A stretch of DNA of 12,088 nt from an uncultured Corynebacterium sp. (lineage in GTDB: Bacteria > Actinomycetota > Actinomycetes > Mycobacteriales > Mycobacteriaceae), in contig NZ_CAMIBP010000049.1 of assembly GCF_946223165.1 (NCBI RefSeq), positions 1 through 12,088 on the forward strand, in the 5' to 3' direction. Numbering within the stretch: position 1 is the stretch's first letter; each line of letters begins with the position of its first letter. Below the pieces are notes generated by a model that was not told the DNA's origin, searched no databases, and worked only from the letters and a program-made list of their open reading frames with translations. Shown one piece after another: positions 6,305 to 12,088 of this stretch. A program made the translations under genes and the position numbers.

Positions 6305-7042
6305 TTAAGACGTGTACTCGTTGCGCAGATCGGTCTTGACCAGCGTGCCGTGCAGGGAGACAACTAACGCGGTCATCTGCTGCGAGAGTTCCTCGGCCTG
6401 CTGCGCTGCGGTGTCGGACTTGGAGTTGGCCACCGGCGAAGCAACCTGCGCAATAAGGTCGGCCTGGCGGCGCGCGTTGTTGCGCAGGGACTTTAGATGG
6501 CGGGCATTGAAGCCGAAGGCCTTGAGAGCCTGAGCCGTGGTCACCACGGTGACGTCGTCGGTGGTGTAGAACCCGGAGGCATCGGCGGCAATGAGACCCA
6601 GCGCTGTCAGCTCGGCGACATCGGCCTCGGAGACGCCTGCCTGCTCGGCAACGTCGGCGTCGGTCAGACGAGTGACCGCCGGGGCACGGAACTGATCAGC
6701 CTTAACGAGGGTATCGGTCAGTCCTGCGCCGACGATGGCGGTGACCTGGCCGGAGTCCATCGCCTCGAGCTGCTCACGGATCACCTTGAGCGGCGTGTAG
6801 TTGTCACGCTGCGTGGTGAGGATAAAGCGGAGACGGTCGACGTCCGCCTCAGTGAAGCGGCGGTAGCCCGACGAGGTGCGCTGCGGCGTGATGAGGCCCT
6901 CCGACTCGAGGAAGCGAATCTTTGAGACAGTGACGTCGGGGAATTGCTTCGTCAGGGTCTCCAAGACGACGCCGATAGACATCGTCTTAGCCTTCTTGGG
7001 CTGTGCGCGGAAGCTGGCCGCGGTACTACGTGCTGCGTTCAC
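6305..7042 (-). CDS. ftsR: MerR-family cell-division regulator FtsR (Rv1828/Cg1631 type)
   Basis: A 245-residue regulator. A short basic N-terminal extension (1-20) is followed by a MerR DNA-binding domain at about 21-92 (VSKIRFLESEGLITPQRTSSGYRRFTEADVDRL core), then a second helix-turn-helix-like segment at about 124-165 (TDADVAEQAGVSEADVAELTALGLI) in the C-terminal part, and a helical end. It is the neighbour of odhI, as is cg1631 in C. glutamicum, whose product FtsR activates ftsZ expression; the M. tuberculosis counterpart is Rv1828. The start is uncertain. GTG 7042 gives the extension seen in relatives but has no Shine-Dalgarno. ATG 6982 has AGAAGG eight bases upstream and would give 225 residues beginning MSIGVVLETL. 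It is separated from odhI by a strong terminator and has its own -10 box, so it probably heads a unit with the BFN gene. Confidence 0.9.
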   Translation of the reverse strand: MNAARSTAASFRAQPKKAKTMSIGVVLETLTKQFPDVTVSKIRFLESEGLITPQRTSSGYRRFTEADVDRLRFILTTQRDNYTPLKVIREQLEAMDSGQVTAIVGAGLTDTLVKADQFRAPAVTRLTDADVAEQAGVSEADVAELTALGLIAADASGFYTTDDVTVVTTAQALKAFGFNARHLKSLRNNARRQADLIAQVASPVANSKSDTAAQQAEELSQQMTALVVSLHGTLVKTDLRNEYTS

Positions 7043-7059
7043 TGGGCGTTCACTTGGAC

Positions 7060-7065
7060 CTATTA
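7060..7065 (-). promoter_or_regulatory. Candidate -10 box of ftsR
   Basis: TAATAG on the minus strand (7065 to 7060) lies 17 bases before the GTG at 7042, so the transcript would have a leader of only about 10 bases if that start is used. There is no clear -35; an AT-rich TTTTTA (about 7088 to 7083), which is also the T-run of the odhI terminator, sits at the right distance. Confidence 0.35.
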
Positions 7066-7082
7066 CTCGCCGGGAAAGTGGA

Positions 7083-7131
7083 TAAAAATGGGAGACAAGG
7101 GACCAACACTGACGATGTCAGCCCCTTGTCT
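7083..7131 (-). terminator. Nested-hairpin intrinsic terminator of odhI
   Basis: On the minus strand AGACAAGGG (7131 to 7123) pairs perfectly with CCCTTGTCT (7101 to 7093), and CCC then ATTTTTA (7089 to 7083) follows as the T-run. The loop contains a second perfect hairpin, CTGAC/GTCAG (7121-7117 with 7113-7109) around three bases. It lies about 25 bases beyond the odhI stop and should end most odhI transcripts. A further 6-bp hairpin (7132-7146, UUC-containing loop) stands just before it. Confidence 0.8.
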
Positions 7132-7155
7132 GGTGCGCTTCGCGCCGTGAAAGGA

Positions 7156-7587
7156 CTATTCCTGACCGGCGATGAAGACGAGACGGAACTTGCCAATCTG
7201 GATCTCATCACCGACGGAGAGCACCTGAGAATTGCGCGGTTCACGGTTGACGTAGGTGCCGTTGAGCGATCCGACGTCGACGACCTCGAACTGGCCGTCA
7301 TTGAGACGGAACTCGGCGTGGCGGCGAGACACCGTAACGTCATCAAGGAAGATGTCTGCCTCCGGGTGGCGTCCGGCGGTGGTCACCGGCTGGTCCAGCA
7401 GGAAGCGGGCACCGGCATTCGGGCCGCGCTTGACGACGAGCAGGGCTTGACCGGCGGGGAGGTTGTCGGCGCCGGCGACCGGTGCGTCCGTGGAGGAAGC
7501 GCCCGATTCCATCTCCTTGAGCAGGTCAGCGCGAAATACAGACGTGGTTTCGACCTGCGGCTCCGGGGTGCCAGTGTTATCGGTCAT
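7156..7587 (-). CDS. odhI: OdhI, FHA-domain inhibitor of 2-oxoglutarate dehydrogenase
   Basis: A 143-residue cytoplasmic protein equivalent to C. glutamicum OdhI and mycobacterial GarA. Unphosphorylated OdhI binds the OdhA subunit and blocks 2-oxoglutarate dehydrogenase, diverting carbon to glutamate. Phosphorylation by serine/threonine kinases (PknG at Thr14; PknA, PknB and PknL at Thr15) makes the FHA domain bind its own tail and releases the enzyme. The phospho-acceptor motif is visible as E13-T14-T15-S16-V17-F18, in the same numbering. The FHA domain covers about 48-140, with the phosphothreonine-binding residues G72-R73-H74, S87-R88-R89-H90 and S107-L108-N109-G110-T111 all present. The ATG at 7587 has a near-perfect GGAGG five bases upstream, consistent with strong expression. 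It has its own promoter and terminator and so can be made independently of secA2 and ftsR. Confidence 0.97.
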   Translation of the reverse strand: MTDNTGTPEPQVETTSVFRADLLKEMESGASSTDAPVAGADNLPAGQALLVVKRGPNAGARFLLDQPVTTAGRHPEADIFLDDVTVSRRHAEFRLNDGQFEVVDVGSLNGTYVNREPRNSQVLSVGDEIQIGKFRLVFIAGQE

Positions 7588-7628
7588 GATTACCTCCGAT
7601 TAGTCGGACAGAAAAATTACTTGGTTTA

Positions 7629-7659
7629 ATCATAGCCATGCTCGGCGGAGCGTGACTAA
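7629..7659 (-). promoter_or_regulatory. Promoter of odhI
   Basis: TATGAT on the minus strand (7634 to 7629) is a good -10 box. A -35 candidate TAGTCA (7658 to 7653) lies 18 bases upstream. The start would be near 7622, giving a leader of about 35 bases that includes the strong ribosome site at 7592-7597. The promoter lies within the 87-base gap after secA2; no terminator is visible in the gap, so read-through from secA2 is also possible. Confidence 0.55.
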
Positions 7660-7674
7660 GTTGCGGGTAAATCG

Positions 7675-9966
7675 CTAGCGGAAGATGTTTCCGATGCTGC
7701 TCAGAAGCGAGTTGCCTGACCCCGACAGGGGGTTGTCGGAGACCATATAGGTCCACGTTGCACTCGGGCGCGCCAGGCCCGCGGAGTCGAGGTGCGCACC
7801 CTCAGCGTCGATGACGACGTCATTAAACGTCGCCACAGAGTCCTCCACTGCGCGCTGAGCGACGTCCTTGAACTCGCGGACCGCGATGCGGTGATATTCC
7901 GTCAACGGAGTCTCCTTCGCGATGGCGCGCAGGTGGATGGACTCGCGGACGTCATCCATGAGCTCGAGGTGATCCGCCCAGGACAGGTCGAGGTGATACA
8001 GCATGATCTCCCGAGCGGCGGCGACGCGCGCGGCCTCGGGGACATCGGCAAGCTCCGCGGCACGCTGCGGTGCGCGCTCGGCCAGCTCGCGCCACGCCTG
8101 ATCGGTATCCAGCAGCTGGGCGCGGCGTTCATCGATAATGACGCGCTGATCCGCGAGCAGCTGGTTGTACTTCCAGGTCTGCGCGTGGATCTCCAGCAGC
8201 TGGCCCTCGGTGACGCGCTGGCAATGCGCGACGAAGTCGCTCACACGCTTCGATTCGATGCGGCCGTCCTCCCCCGGCTGCGCCTCGAGCGACTCGTCGG
8301 CGCCACCTTGGCGGACAACGTCGTCCTCCAGCGAGACGAAAAACAGGCTCAACCCGGGGTCGCCCTGGCGGCCGGCGCGGCCGCGCAGCTGATTATCGAG
8401 ACGCGCGGTCCGGTGGCGGGACGTGCCGATGACCGCTAGGCCGCCGAGCCGGGCGACCTCGTCGTGGTCGGCCTCGTCCGCGCCACCCAGCTTGATATCG
8501 GTGCCGCGACCGGCCATCTGCGTGGAGACCGTCACGCGCCCCACGTCGCCGGCCTCGGCGACGATGCGGGCCTCTTCCTCATCGTTCTTGGCGTTGAGCA
8601 CGTTGACGGCGATGCCGCGCTCGCCCAATACCTCCGCGAGGTCCTCGGATTCCGCGACGTCGTGGGTACCCACGAGCACCGGCTGCCCAGTCGCGTGGAT
8701 CGCAGCGATCTCCTCGACGATAGCGCGGTTTTTCTCCTCGGCCGTGGCGTAGATTCGATCGGCCTCGTCGAAGCGCTGGAGTTCCTTATTGCGATCAATG
8801 ACGGACACGTGCAGGTTGTAGAACTGGGCCAGCTGATCGGTGGCTTCAACGGCGGTACCCGTCATGCCGCACACGAGCGGATAACGGCGCATGAGCTCCT
8901 GCAAGGTGATGGTGTCCAGGATGCGTCCTCCCTCGGACACCTCGAGGCCCTCCTTAGCCTCAACGGCAGCCTGGAGACCGTCGGGCCAGCGCTGCAGGTC
9001 AGCGACGCGGCCACGGGAGGCATCGATAAGCTGCAGCTTACCGTCGGCGACGATGTAGTGGATATCGCGGATGAGCAGCGCCTTCGCGTGGAGCGCCAGG
9101 TTGACCTTCACCAACACGGTGGCAATGTGGTCCTCCGAGTAAAGCGAGTCGATGCCCAGCTCCTTTTCGACACGCGCCGCTCCCTGCTCGGTGAGCTGAA
9201 CGGTGCGCCCATCCTCGGCCACCGTGTAGTCAAGGTCCTCGCGCAGGCGGGAGACGACGTTGGTGATATGCCCCGTGGGGGCCTCGCCGGCGCGGTTGCC
9301 AGCGAGCACGAGCGGAACGAGTGCTTCATCCACGAGAACGGAGTCCGCCTCGTCGACGAGCGCGACATCGGCAGGCGCCTGCACCGTCTGCGCGCGATCG
9401 GTGATCTGGTTGTCGCGCAGCACATCGAATCCGAGCTCATTGACCGGGGCGTAGATGATGTCGCTCCGGTAAGCGACGCGGCGCTCCTCCGGGGTCATCT
9501 TCTCCGTCACAGACGCAACCGTCAGCCCGAAGAACTCGACCAGCGGCCGCATCCACTCCGCGTCGCGCGCGGCAAGGTAGTTGTTGACCGTCACCAGGTG
9601 CACGCGCTTGCCCGTCAGCGCGAAACCCGTGGCGGCCATGGCGCCGACCAGAGTCTTGCCCTCACCGGTCGCCATTTGGATGACGTCACCCTCGAGCAGG
9701 CGCAGCACGGCCTGGGACTGGACGTTAAATGGGTGCATCCCCAGTCGGCGCTCGCTGGCCACGGCGAGGGCCGCAAGGAACGTCGACTTGTCCGCAATGG
9801 CACCGTCGCGCACGGCGCCGCGCGCGGCCTCCGCCACCGCGACATCGTCCAGCTGCGCCAGGGATGCGACAGATCCCTCGGAGTCGCTCACGATGGATTT
9901 CGACTTCTTATCGTTTCGCTCAGACTGTGCGCCCATGGCCTTCCAGAACCAGTCGAATGCGCCCAT
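7675..9966 (-). CDS. secA2: SecA2, accessory preprotein translocase ATPase
   Basis: A 763-residue SecA-family motor, shorter than housekeeping SecA (usually above 840 residues in actinobacteria). It drives export of a subset of proteins through SecYEG at the membrane. Motifs visible: Walker A MATGEGKT 98-105, DEAD 205-208 with DEADSVLVDEA context, the substrate cross-linking region about 215-350, GMTGT 367-371, QMAGRGTDIKLGG 483-495, and motif VI QLRGRAGRQGDPG 526-538. The helical scaffold/wing region includes SWADHLELMDDVRESIHLRA 662-681. There is no C-terminal Cys-rich zinc linker (CxCxSGKKYKxCC) as found in many SecA1 proteins, which supports SecA2. The ATG at 9966 follows GAGGAGG at six bases. 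The pairing with odhI and ftsR downstream matches the Rv1821 region. Both secA genes were reported essential in C. glutamicum, unlike secA2 in most bacteria. The residue Gly instead of the usual Arg/Gln in some positions does not affect the ATPase motifs. Confidence 0.95.
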   Translation of the reverse strand: MGAFDWFWKAMGAQSERNDKKSKSIVSDSEGSVASLAQLDDVAVAEAARGAVRDGAIADKSTFLAALAVASERRLGMHPFNVQSQAVLRLLEGDVIQMATGEGKTLVGAMAATGFALTGKRVHLVTVNNYLAARDAEWMRPLVEFFGLTVASVTEKMTPEERRVAYRSDIIYAPVNELGFDVLRDNQITDRAQTVQAPADVALVDEADSVLVDEALVPLVLAGNRAGEAPTGHITNVVSRLREDLDYTVAEDGRTVQLTEQGAARVEKELGIDSLYSEDHIATVLVKVNLALHAKALLIRDIHYIVADGKLQLIDASRGRVADLQRWPDGLQAAVEAKEGLEVSEGGRILDTITLQELMRRYPLVCGMTGTAVEATDQLAQFYNLHVSVIDRNKELQRFDEADRIYATAEEKNRAIVEEIAAIHATGQPVLVGTHDVAESEDLAEVLGERGIAVNVLNAKNDEEEARIVAEAGDVGRVTVSTQMAGRGTDIKLGGADEADHDEVARLGGLAVIGTSRHRTARLDNQLRGRAGRQGDPGLSLFFVSLEDDVVRQGGADESLEAQPGEDGRIESKRVSDFVAHCQRVTEGQLLEIHAQTWKYNQLLADQRVIIDERRAQLLDTDQAWRELAERAPQRAAELADVPEAARVAAAREIMLYHLDLSWADHLELMDDVRESIHLRAIAKETPLTEYHRIAVREFKDVAQRAVEDSVATFNDVVIDAEGAHLDSAGLARPSATWTYMVSDNPLSGSGNSLLSSIGNIFR

Positions 9967-9999
9967 GTGTGACCTCCTCGAGAAATTGGTATCCCCTTA

Positions 10000-10005
10000 A
10001 CCTTA
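10000..10005 (-). promoter_or_regulatory. Candidate -10 box of secA2
   Basis: TAAGGT on the minus strand (10005 to 10000) fits TAnnnT and would start transcription near 9993, leaving a leader of about 25 bases that contains the GAGGAGG ribosome site. No clear -35 is visible. The box is about 46 bases from the divergent -10 box of the hydrolase gene, so the two promoters are back to back. Confidence 0.4.
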
Positions 10006-10050
10006 GTCGCCCTTCGTACTCAGGCGGTGCGCCGGGGCACTCCGCGGCGC

Positions 10051-10064
10051 TATTGTAGTGACCA
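10051..10064 (+). promoter_or_regulatory. -10 box for a leaderless hydrolase-OsmC mRNA
   Basis: TATTGT at 10051-10056 is followed by seven bases and then the ATG at 10064, so the expected transcription start is the A of the ATG itself. There is no Shine-Dalgarno sequence. This decides the start against the GTG at 10058, which would lie upstream of the start of transcription. The -35 region is poor. Confidence 0.55.
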
Positions 10065-11227
10065 TGCAATCCGTGAACGTGAAGTTTCCATCCAGCACCG
10101 GCACGACCATTGCGGGCACCATCGATTTTCCTGACATTCCCCCCGTTGCGTTCGCCGTCTTCGCGCACTGCTTTGCCGGCTCCCGGCACACCCCGGGCGC
10201 GGCCCGTGTGAGCAAGAAGCTCACCGACTTCGGCATCGCCACCTTGCGCTTCGACTTCCCCGGCCTTGGCCAGTCCGAGGGCAACTTCGCGGACACCAGC
10301 TTTAGCCAAAACGTCGCGGACATCCAGGCCGCCGCGTCCTGGCTCGAGTCCAACTACTCTGCGCCCCAGCTGCTTATGGGTCACTCCCTCGGCGGCGCGG
10401 CCTCACTGGCCGCAGCCAGCGGCATCGCCTCGCTCAAGTGCGTGGCGACCCTCGGTGCCCCCTTCGATCCGGCTCACTCCGTGCTCCACTACGCGGACAA
10501 GATCGGCGAAGTGGACGCGAACGGCCAGGTGGAGGTCACCCTGGGCGGGCGCAAGCTGGCTATCTCCCGCTACTTCCTTGAAGACCTCGCTGAGACTGAC
10601 CCGGTGGTTTACCTGCGCAAGCTGCGCAAGCCGCTCATGATCCTGCACTCTCCCATCGATCAGACCGTGGGCGTGGACAACGCGCAGAACATCTTCCGCA
10701 TGACCCGCTACCCCAAGTCGCTCGTGTCCCTGGACAAGGCGGATCACCTGCTCACCAAGGAGGGCGTCGCCGCCCGCGCCGCCGACACCATCGGCGCCTG
10801 GGCCGAGCAGTTCATCGTGCCCAACAATGTTCCGGACGATGTCGCGGCCGATGCCGCCGTGTCGCATACCGCGCGCGGCACCAAGTTTGGCGTCGTTGCG
10901 CGCACCAATAATCGCTCCATCTCAGCTGACCGTCCGAAGTCCGCGGGCGGCAAGGATCAGGGTGTGACCGCGGAGGGCCTCCTCATGTCCGCCATCGCCG
11001 TGGGCACCACCCAGGCCATCCAGGACACCGTCCGGGGGCTGCCGGGCGCCTCGCTTGACGATGCCGCCGTAACGGTCACCCATGTCCACGACGCGACGTT
11101 CGAGCGCCGCATCGACCTCACCGGCACCTTCACGCCGGAACAACACGCCGCACTGCTGGCTGCCGGCGCCGCCGCGCCGATCGGTGCCCTGCTGGGTGGT
11201 GCGCACATCATGGACGTGACGCCGTAA
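10064..11227 (+). CDS. Alpha/beta hydrolase - OsmC fusion protein (OsmC part lacks cysteines)
   Basis: A 387-residue two-domain protein. Residues about 1-250 are an alpha/beta hydrolase with an oxyanion region FAHCFAGS at 33-40, nucleophile elbow G106-H107-S108-L109-G110-G111, acid D199 in LHSPIDQT and catalytic H228 in DKADH; the triad is complete, so an esterase or peptidase-like serine hydrolase is expected, substrate unknown. Residues about 270-387 are an OsmC/Ohr-like domain (GLLMSAIAVGTTQAIQ block at 305-320, AAAAPIGALL block at 368-377). Proteins with this 'bifunctional hydrolase/OsmC' layout are widespread. OsmC proteins reduce organic hydroperoxides with two cysteines, but here the aligned positions are about G314 and A371 and the domain has no Cys at all, so peroxidase activity is not expected. 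The gene is divergent from secA2 and probably leaderless. The ychJ-like gene follows after 11 bases. Confidence 0.9.
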   Translation: MQSVNVKFPSSTGTTIAGTIDFPDIPPVAFAVFAHCFAGSRHTPGAARVSKKLTDFGIATLRFDFPGLGQSEGNFADTSFSQNVADIQAAASWLESNYSAPQLLMGHSLGGAASLAAASGIASLKCVATLGAPFDPAHSVLHYADKIGEVDANGQVEVTLGGRKLAISRYFLEDLAETDPVVYLRKLRKPLMILHSPIDQTVGVDNAQNIFRMTRYPKSLVSLDKADHLLTKEGVAARAADTIGAWAEQFIVPNNVPDDVAADAAVSHTARGTKFGVVARTNNRSISADRPKSAGGKDQGVTAEGLLMSAIAVGTTQAIQDTVRGLPGASLDDAAVTVTHVHDATFERRIDLTGTFTPEQHAALLAAGAAAPIGALLGGAHIMDVTP

Positions 11228-11238
11228 ACTGCCCGGCC

Positions 11239-11640
11239 GTGATAGTCCTCAATCCCCTACCCGATGACGCCCGTTGTCCCTGCGGCACGGGCCTGCCCTT
11301 TGGCCAGTGCTGCGGGAAGTACCACGCGGGCGCGAAGGCCCCCACCGCGGAAACCCTCATGCGATCGCGGTTCAGCGCGTTCGTCACCGGCGACGAAGAG
11401 TACCTGCTGCGCACCTGGGACCCCGACACCCGCCCCTTAGATCTCCGCCTCCGGGAGACCTCCATTCGCTTCTACCGGCTCGACATCCTCGACGTCGTCG
11501 GCGGCGGTCCGCTCGATGACGCGGGCGTGGTCGAGTTTGAGGCCTTCTACAAGGGCTCGGCCGTGGGATCGCAACGCGAGCGGTCGAGCTTCCGACGCGT
11601 CGACGGTGCCTGGGTCTACAGCACAGGCGACGTCTCCTAG
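11239..11640 (+). CDS. YchJ-family (UPF0225) protein with N-terminal SEC-C-like Cys motif
   Basis: A 133-residue protein of the YchJ/UPF0225 family. The N-terminal segment has C13, C15, C24, C25 and H29 in the order CPCGTG...FGQCC..YH, a SEC-C-like zinc-binding knuckle. The rest (about 36-130) is the NTF2-like part with the family landmarks TAETLMRSRFSAFVTGDEEYLLRTWDP, then VEFEAFYKG and a closing WVYSTGD. No enzymatic role is established. The GTG start at 11239 gives a normal N-terminus just before the Cys motif; no ribosome site is visible, and only 11 bases separate it from the hydrolase stop, so translation is probably by reinitiation or coupling on the same transcript. SEC-C-like motifs also occur at the end of SecA1, but the closeness to secA2 is on the opposite strand and probably a coincidence. 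Confidence 0.9.
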   Translation: MIVLNPLPDDARCPCGTGLPFGQCCGKYHAGAKAPTAETLMRSRFSAFVTGDEEYLLRTWDPDTRPLDLRLRETSIRFYRLDILDVVGGGPLDDAGVVEFEAFYKGSAVGSQRERSSFRRVDGAWVYSTGDVS

Positions 11641-11694
11641 GGCACGATTATCCCCTCTGCCCTGCCAATTTGGCCTCACAGACTAACAATGATG

Positions 11695-11700
11695 TAATCT
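11695..11700 (+). promoter_or_regulatory. Candidate promoter of the tRNA-Pro gene
   Basis: TAATCT at 11695-11700 fits the corynebacterial -10 pattern, with TTGGCC at 11670-11675 as a possible -35 at 19 bases. The transcript would carry a 5' leader of about 45 bases that RNase P must remove and that includes the hairpin at 11722-11740. Confidence 0.4.
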
Positions 11701-11721
11701 AGTGCAGTTGCTTCTTTTTAA

Positions 11722-11740
11722 GGCCCCGCACCGCGAGGCC
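11722..11740 (+). repeat. Hairpin in the 5' leader of tRNA-Pro
   Basis: GGCC (11722-11725) pairs with GGCC (11737-11740), then after one C.A mismatch CGC pairs with GCG, closing a three-base loop. A T-run precedes rather than follows it, so it is not an intrinsic terminator on the plus strand. It may simply be a structured leader element before the mature tRNA. Confidence 0.35.
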
Positions 11741-11753
11741 GTGGAAGCAGCGG

Positions 11754-11827
11754 CGGGCTATGGCGCAGTTTGGTAGCGCACTACACTGGGGGTGTAGGGG
11801 TCGCAGGTTCAAATCCTGTTAGCCCGA
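11754..11827 (+). tRNA. tRNA-Pro, anticodon GGG
   Basis: A complete cloverleaf of 74 bases. The acceptor stem CGGGCTA (11754-11760) pairs fully with TAGCCCG (11820-11826), with discriminator A11827 and no encoded CCA. The D arm is GCGC/GCGC. The anticodon stem CTACA (11781-11785) / TGTAG (11793-11797) encloses a seven-base loop with T11787 before anticodon GGG (11788-11790). The T arm GCAGG/CCTGT encloses TTCAAAT. It decodes CCC and CCU proline codons. Confidence 0.97.
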
Positions 11828-11844
11828 CAACGTGCACGGACGGT

Positions 11845-11877
11845 TTTGTGAAACTAACTTAAATCATTTGCGAAACT
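11845..11877 (+). repeat. Pair of TTTGYGAAACT direct repeats, 22 bases apart
   Basis: TTTGTGAAACT at 11845-11855 recurs as TTTGCGAAACT at 11867-11877, 22 bases (about two helical turns) later. A looser third copy, TGTGCGAAAAAG, is near 12026-12037. The pair lies between the tRNA 3' end and its terminator. Confidence 0.45.
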
Positions 11878-11890
11878 GCTCCGCATAGCT

Positions 11891-11927
11891 AAACCCACCT
11901 CCTTCGGGCGGTGGGTTTGGTCGTTTT
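11891..11927 (+). terminator. Intrinsic terminator after tRNA-Pro
   Basis: AAACCCACC (11891-11899) pairs with GGTGGGTTT (11910-11918); after one mismatch CC/GG closes a TTCG tetraloop of the very stable C(UUCG)G type. TTT ends the stem and another TTTT follows at 11924-11927. It is placed to end the tRNA transcript and, given its A-rich foot, may also work for transcripts from the right. Confidence 0.85.
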
Positions 11928-12088
11928 CGCGGCGATCCAGGCGGTAACCAATAAGAGTCCCTGCATGGTTCGTCCCCTCTAAAACGACTAAAAGCCCGGA
12001 ACCCTCTATCGGTTTTCCGAGCTAACTGTGCGAAAAAGTATTTAGTTGGTCTTAAGCTGCCTCGCGCGCAGGCGGCGCGTTCGGGCTT

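Larger units (their letters stand above)
11828..12088. other. Gene-free right edge after tRNA-Pro
   Basis: No coding region is supported in these 261 bases. They hold the tRNA terminator (11891-11918), a 22-base-spaced direct repeat (11845-11877) and an imperfect hairpin CGGAA/TTCCG (11997-12019, with CC/GG inner pairs) which on the minus strand is followed by GGCTTTT and could terminate a gene entering from the right. The stretch downstream of a tRNA is a usual landing place for integrative elements, but no integrase or att duplication is visible. Confidence 0.5.

Noticed and set aside
8464..9972. 502-codon plus-strand open frame opposite secA2
   Set aside because: It is a shadow of the high-GC secA2 gene; the opposite strand carries complete SecA motifs and a strong ribosome site, and the shadow frame has a His/Arg/Asp/Gly-rich composition with no family resemblance.
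11239..11318. Possible functional link between the YchJ Cys motif and SecA2
   Set aside because: SEC-C-like knuckles are shared by many unrelated proteins, and YchJ is on the opposite strand in a different unit from secA2.
1..12088. CRISPR arrays, insertion sequences, toxin-antitoxin or defence genes
   Set aside because: I looked for regular repeat-spacer arrays, transposase-like frames with terminal repeats and small paired genes and found none; gene order is that of a conserved core region.

Overview
The window looks like a chromosomal core segment of a high-GC actinobacterium, most likely Corynebacterium. The main evidence is the minus-strand order secA2 - odhI - ftsR - bifunctional-nuclease gene - second merR. 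This corresponds to the M. tuberculosis Rv1821...Rv1827-Rv1828-Rv1829-Rv1830 neighbourhood and to the C. glutamicum odhI region. The OdhI N-terminus, with Thr14-Thr15 inside an ETTSVFRADLL-type motif, is diagnostic. Gene content is dense, and two plus-strand genes appear to be leaderless, which is common in this genus.

Layout, left to right: (1) 1-231 has no gene I can support, only an inverted repeat. (2) A minus-strand DASS/SLC13 di/tricarboxylate-type anion transporter (232-1731, TTG start). (3) Divergent from it, a plus-strand run of three genes: a DEAD-box RNA helicase, a widely distributed uncharacterised protein often labelled '3-methyladenine DNA glycosylase' that overlaps the helicase stop by one base, and a membrane-anchored VWA-like protein. 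(4) A hairpin at 4897-4930 separates this run from the convergent minus-strand module. (5) Read in its own direction, the minus module is secA2 (accessory Sec ATPase), odhI (FHA inhibitor of 2-oxoglutarate dehydrogenase), ftsR (MerR regulator of ftsZ), a BFN/DUF151 protein, and a second MerR regulator (Rv1830/ResR/McdR type). A nested terminator follows odhI, and promoter-like boxes precede odhI, ftsR and the last merR, so the module is probably several transcription units. (6) Divergent from secA2, an alpha/beta-hydrolase-OsmC fusion and a YchJ-type protein 11 bases downstream. (7) tRNA-Pro(GGG) with a strong UUCG-loop terminator. (8) A gene-free right edge with short repeats and a possible minus-strand terminator.

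The minus module brings together protein export (SecA2), kinase-controlled flux at the 2-oxoglutarate node (OdhI) and growth/division control (FtsR and the Rv1830-type regulator). I see no phage, IS element, CRISPR array or evident defence system. The most interesting points are: an OsmC domain with no cysteine at all; a VWA domain with a degraded metal site; the Cys/His-rich uncharacterised protein translationally coupled to the helicase; a palindrome lying between promoter-like boxes upstream of the Rv1830-type regulator; and the nested terminator that abuts the ftsR promoter.
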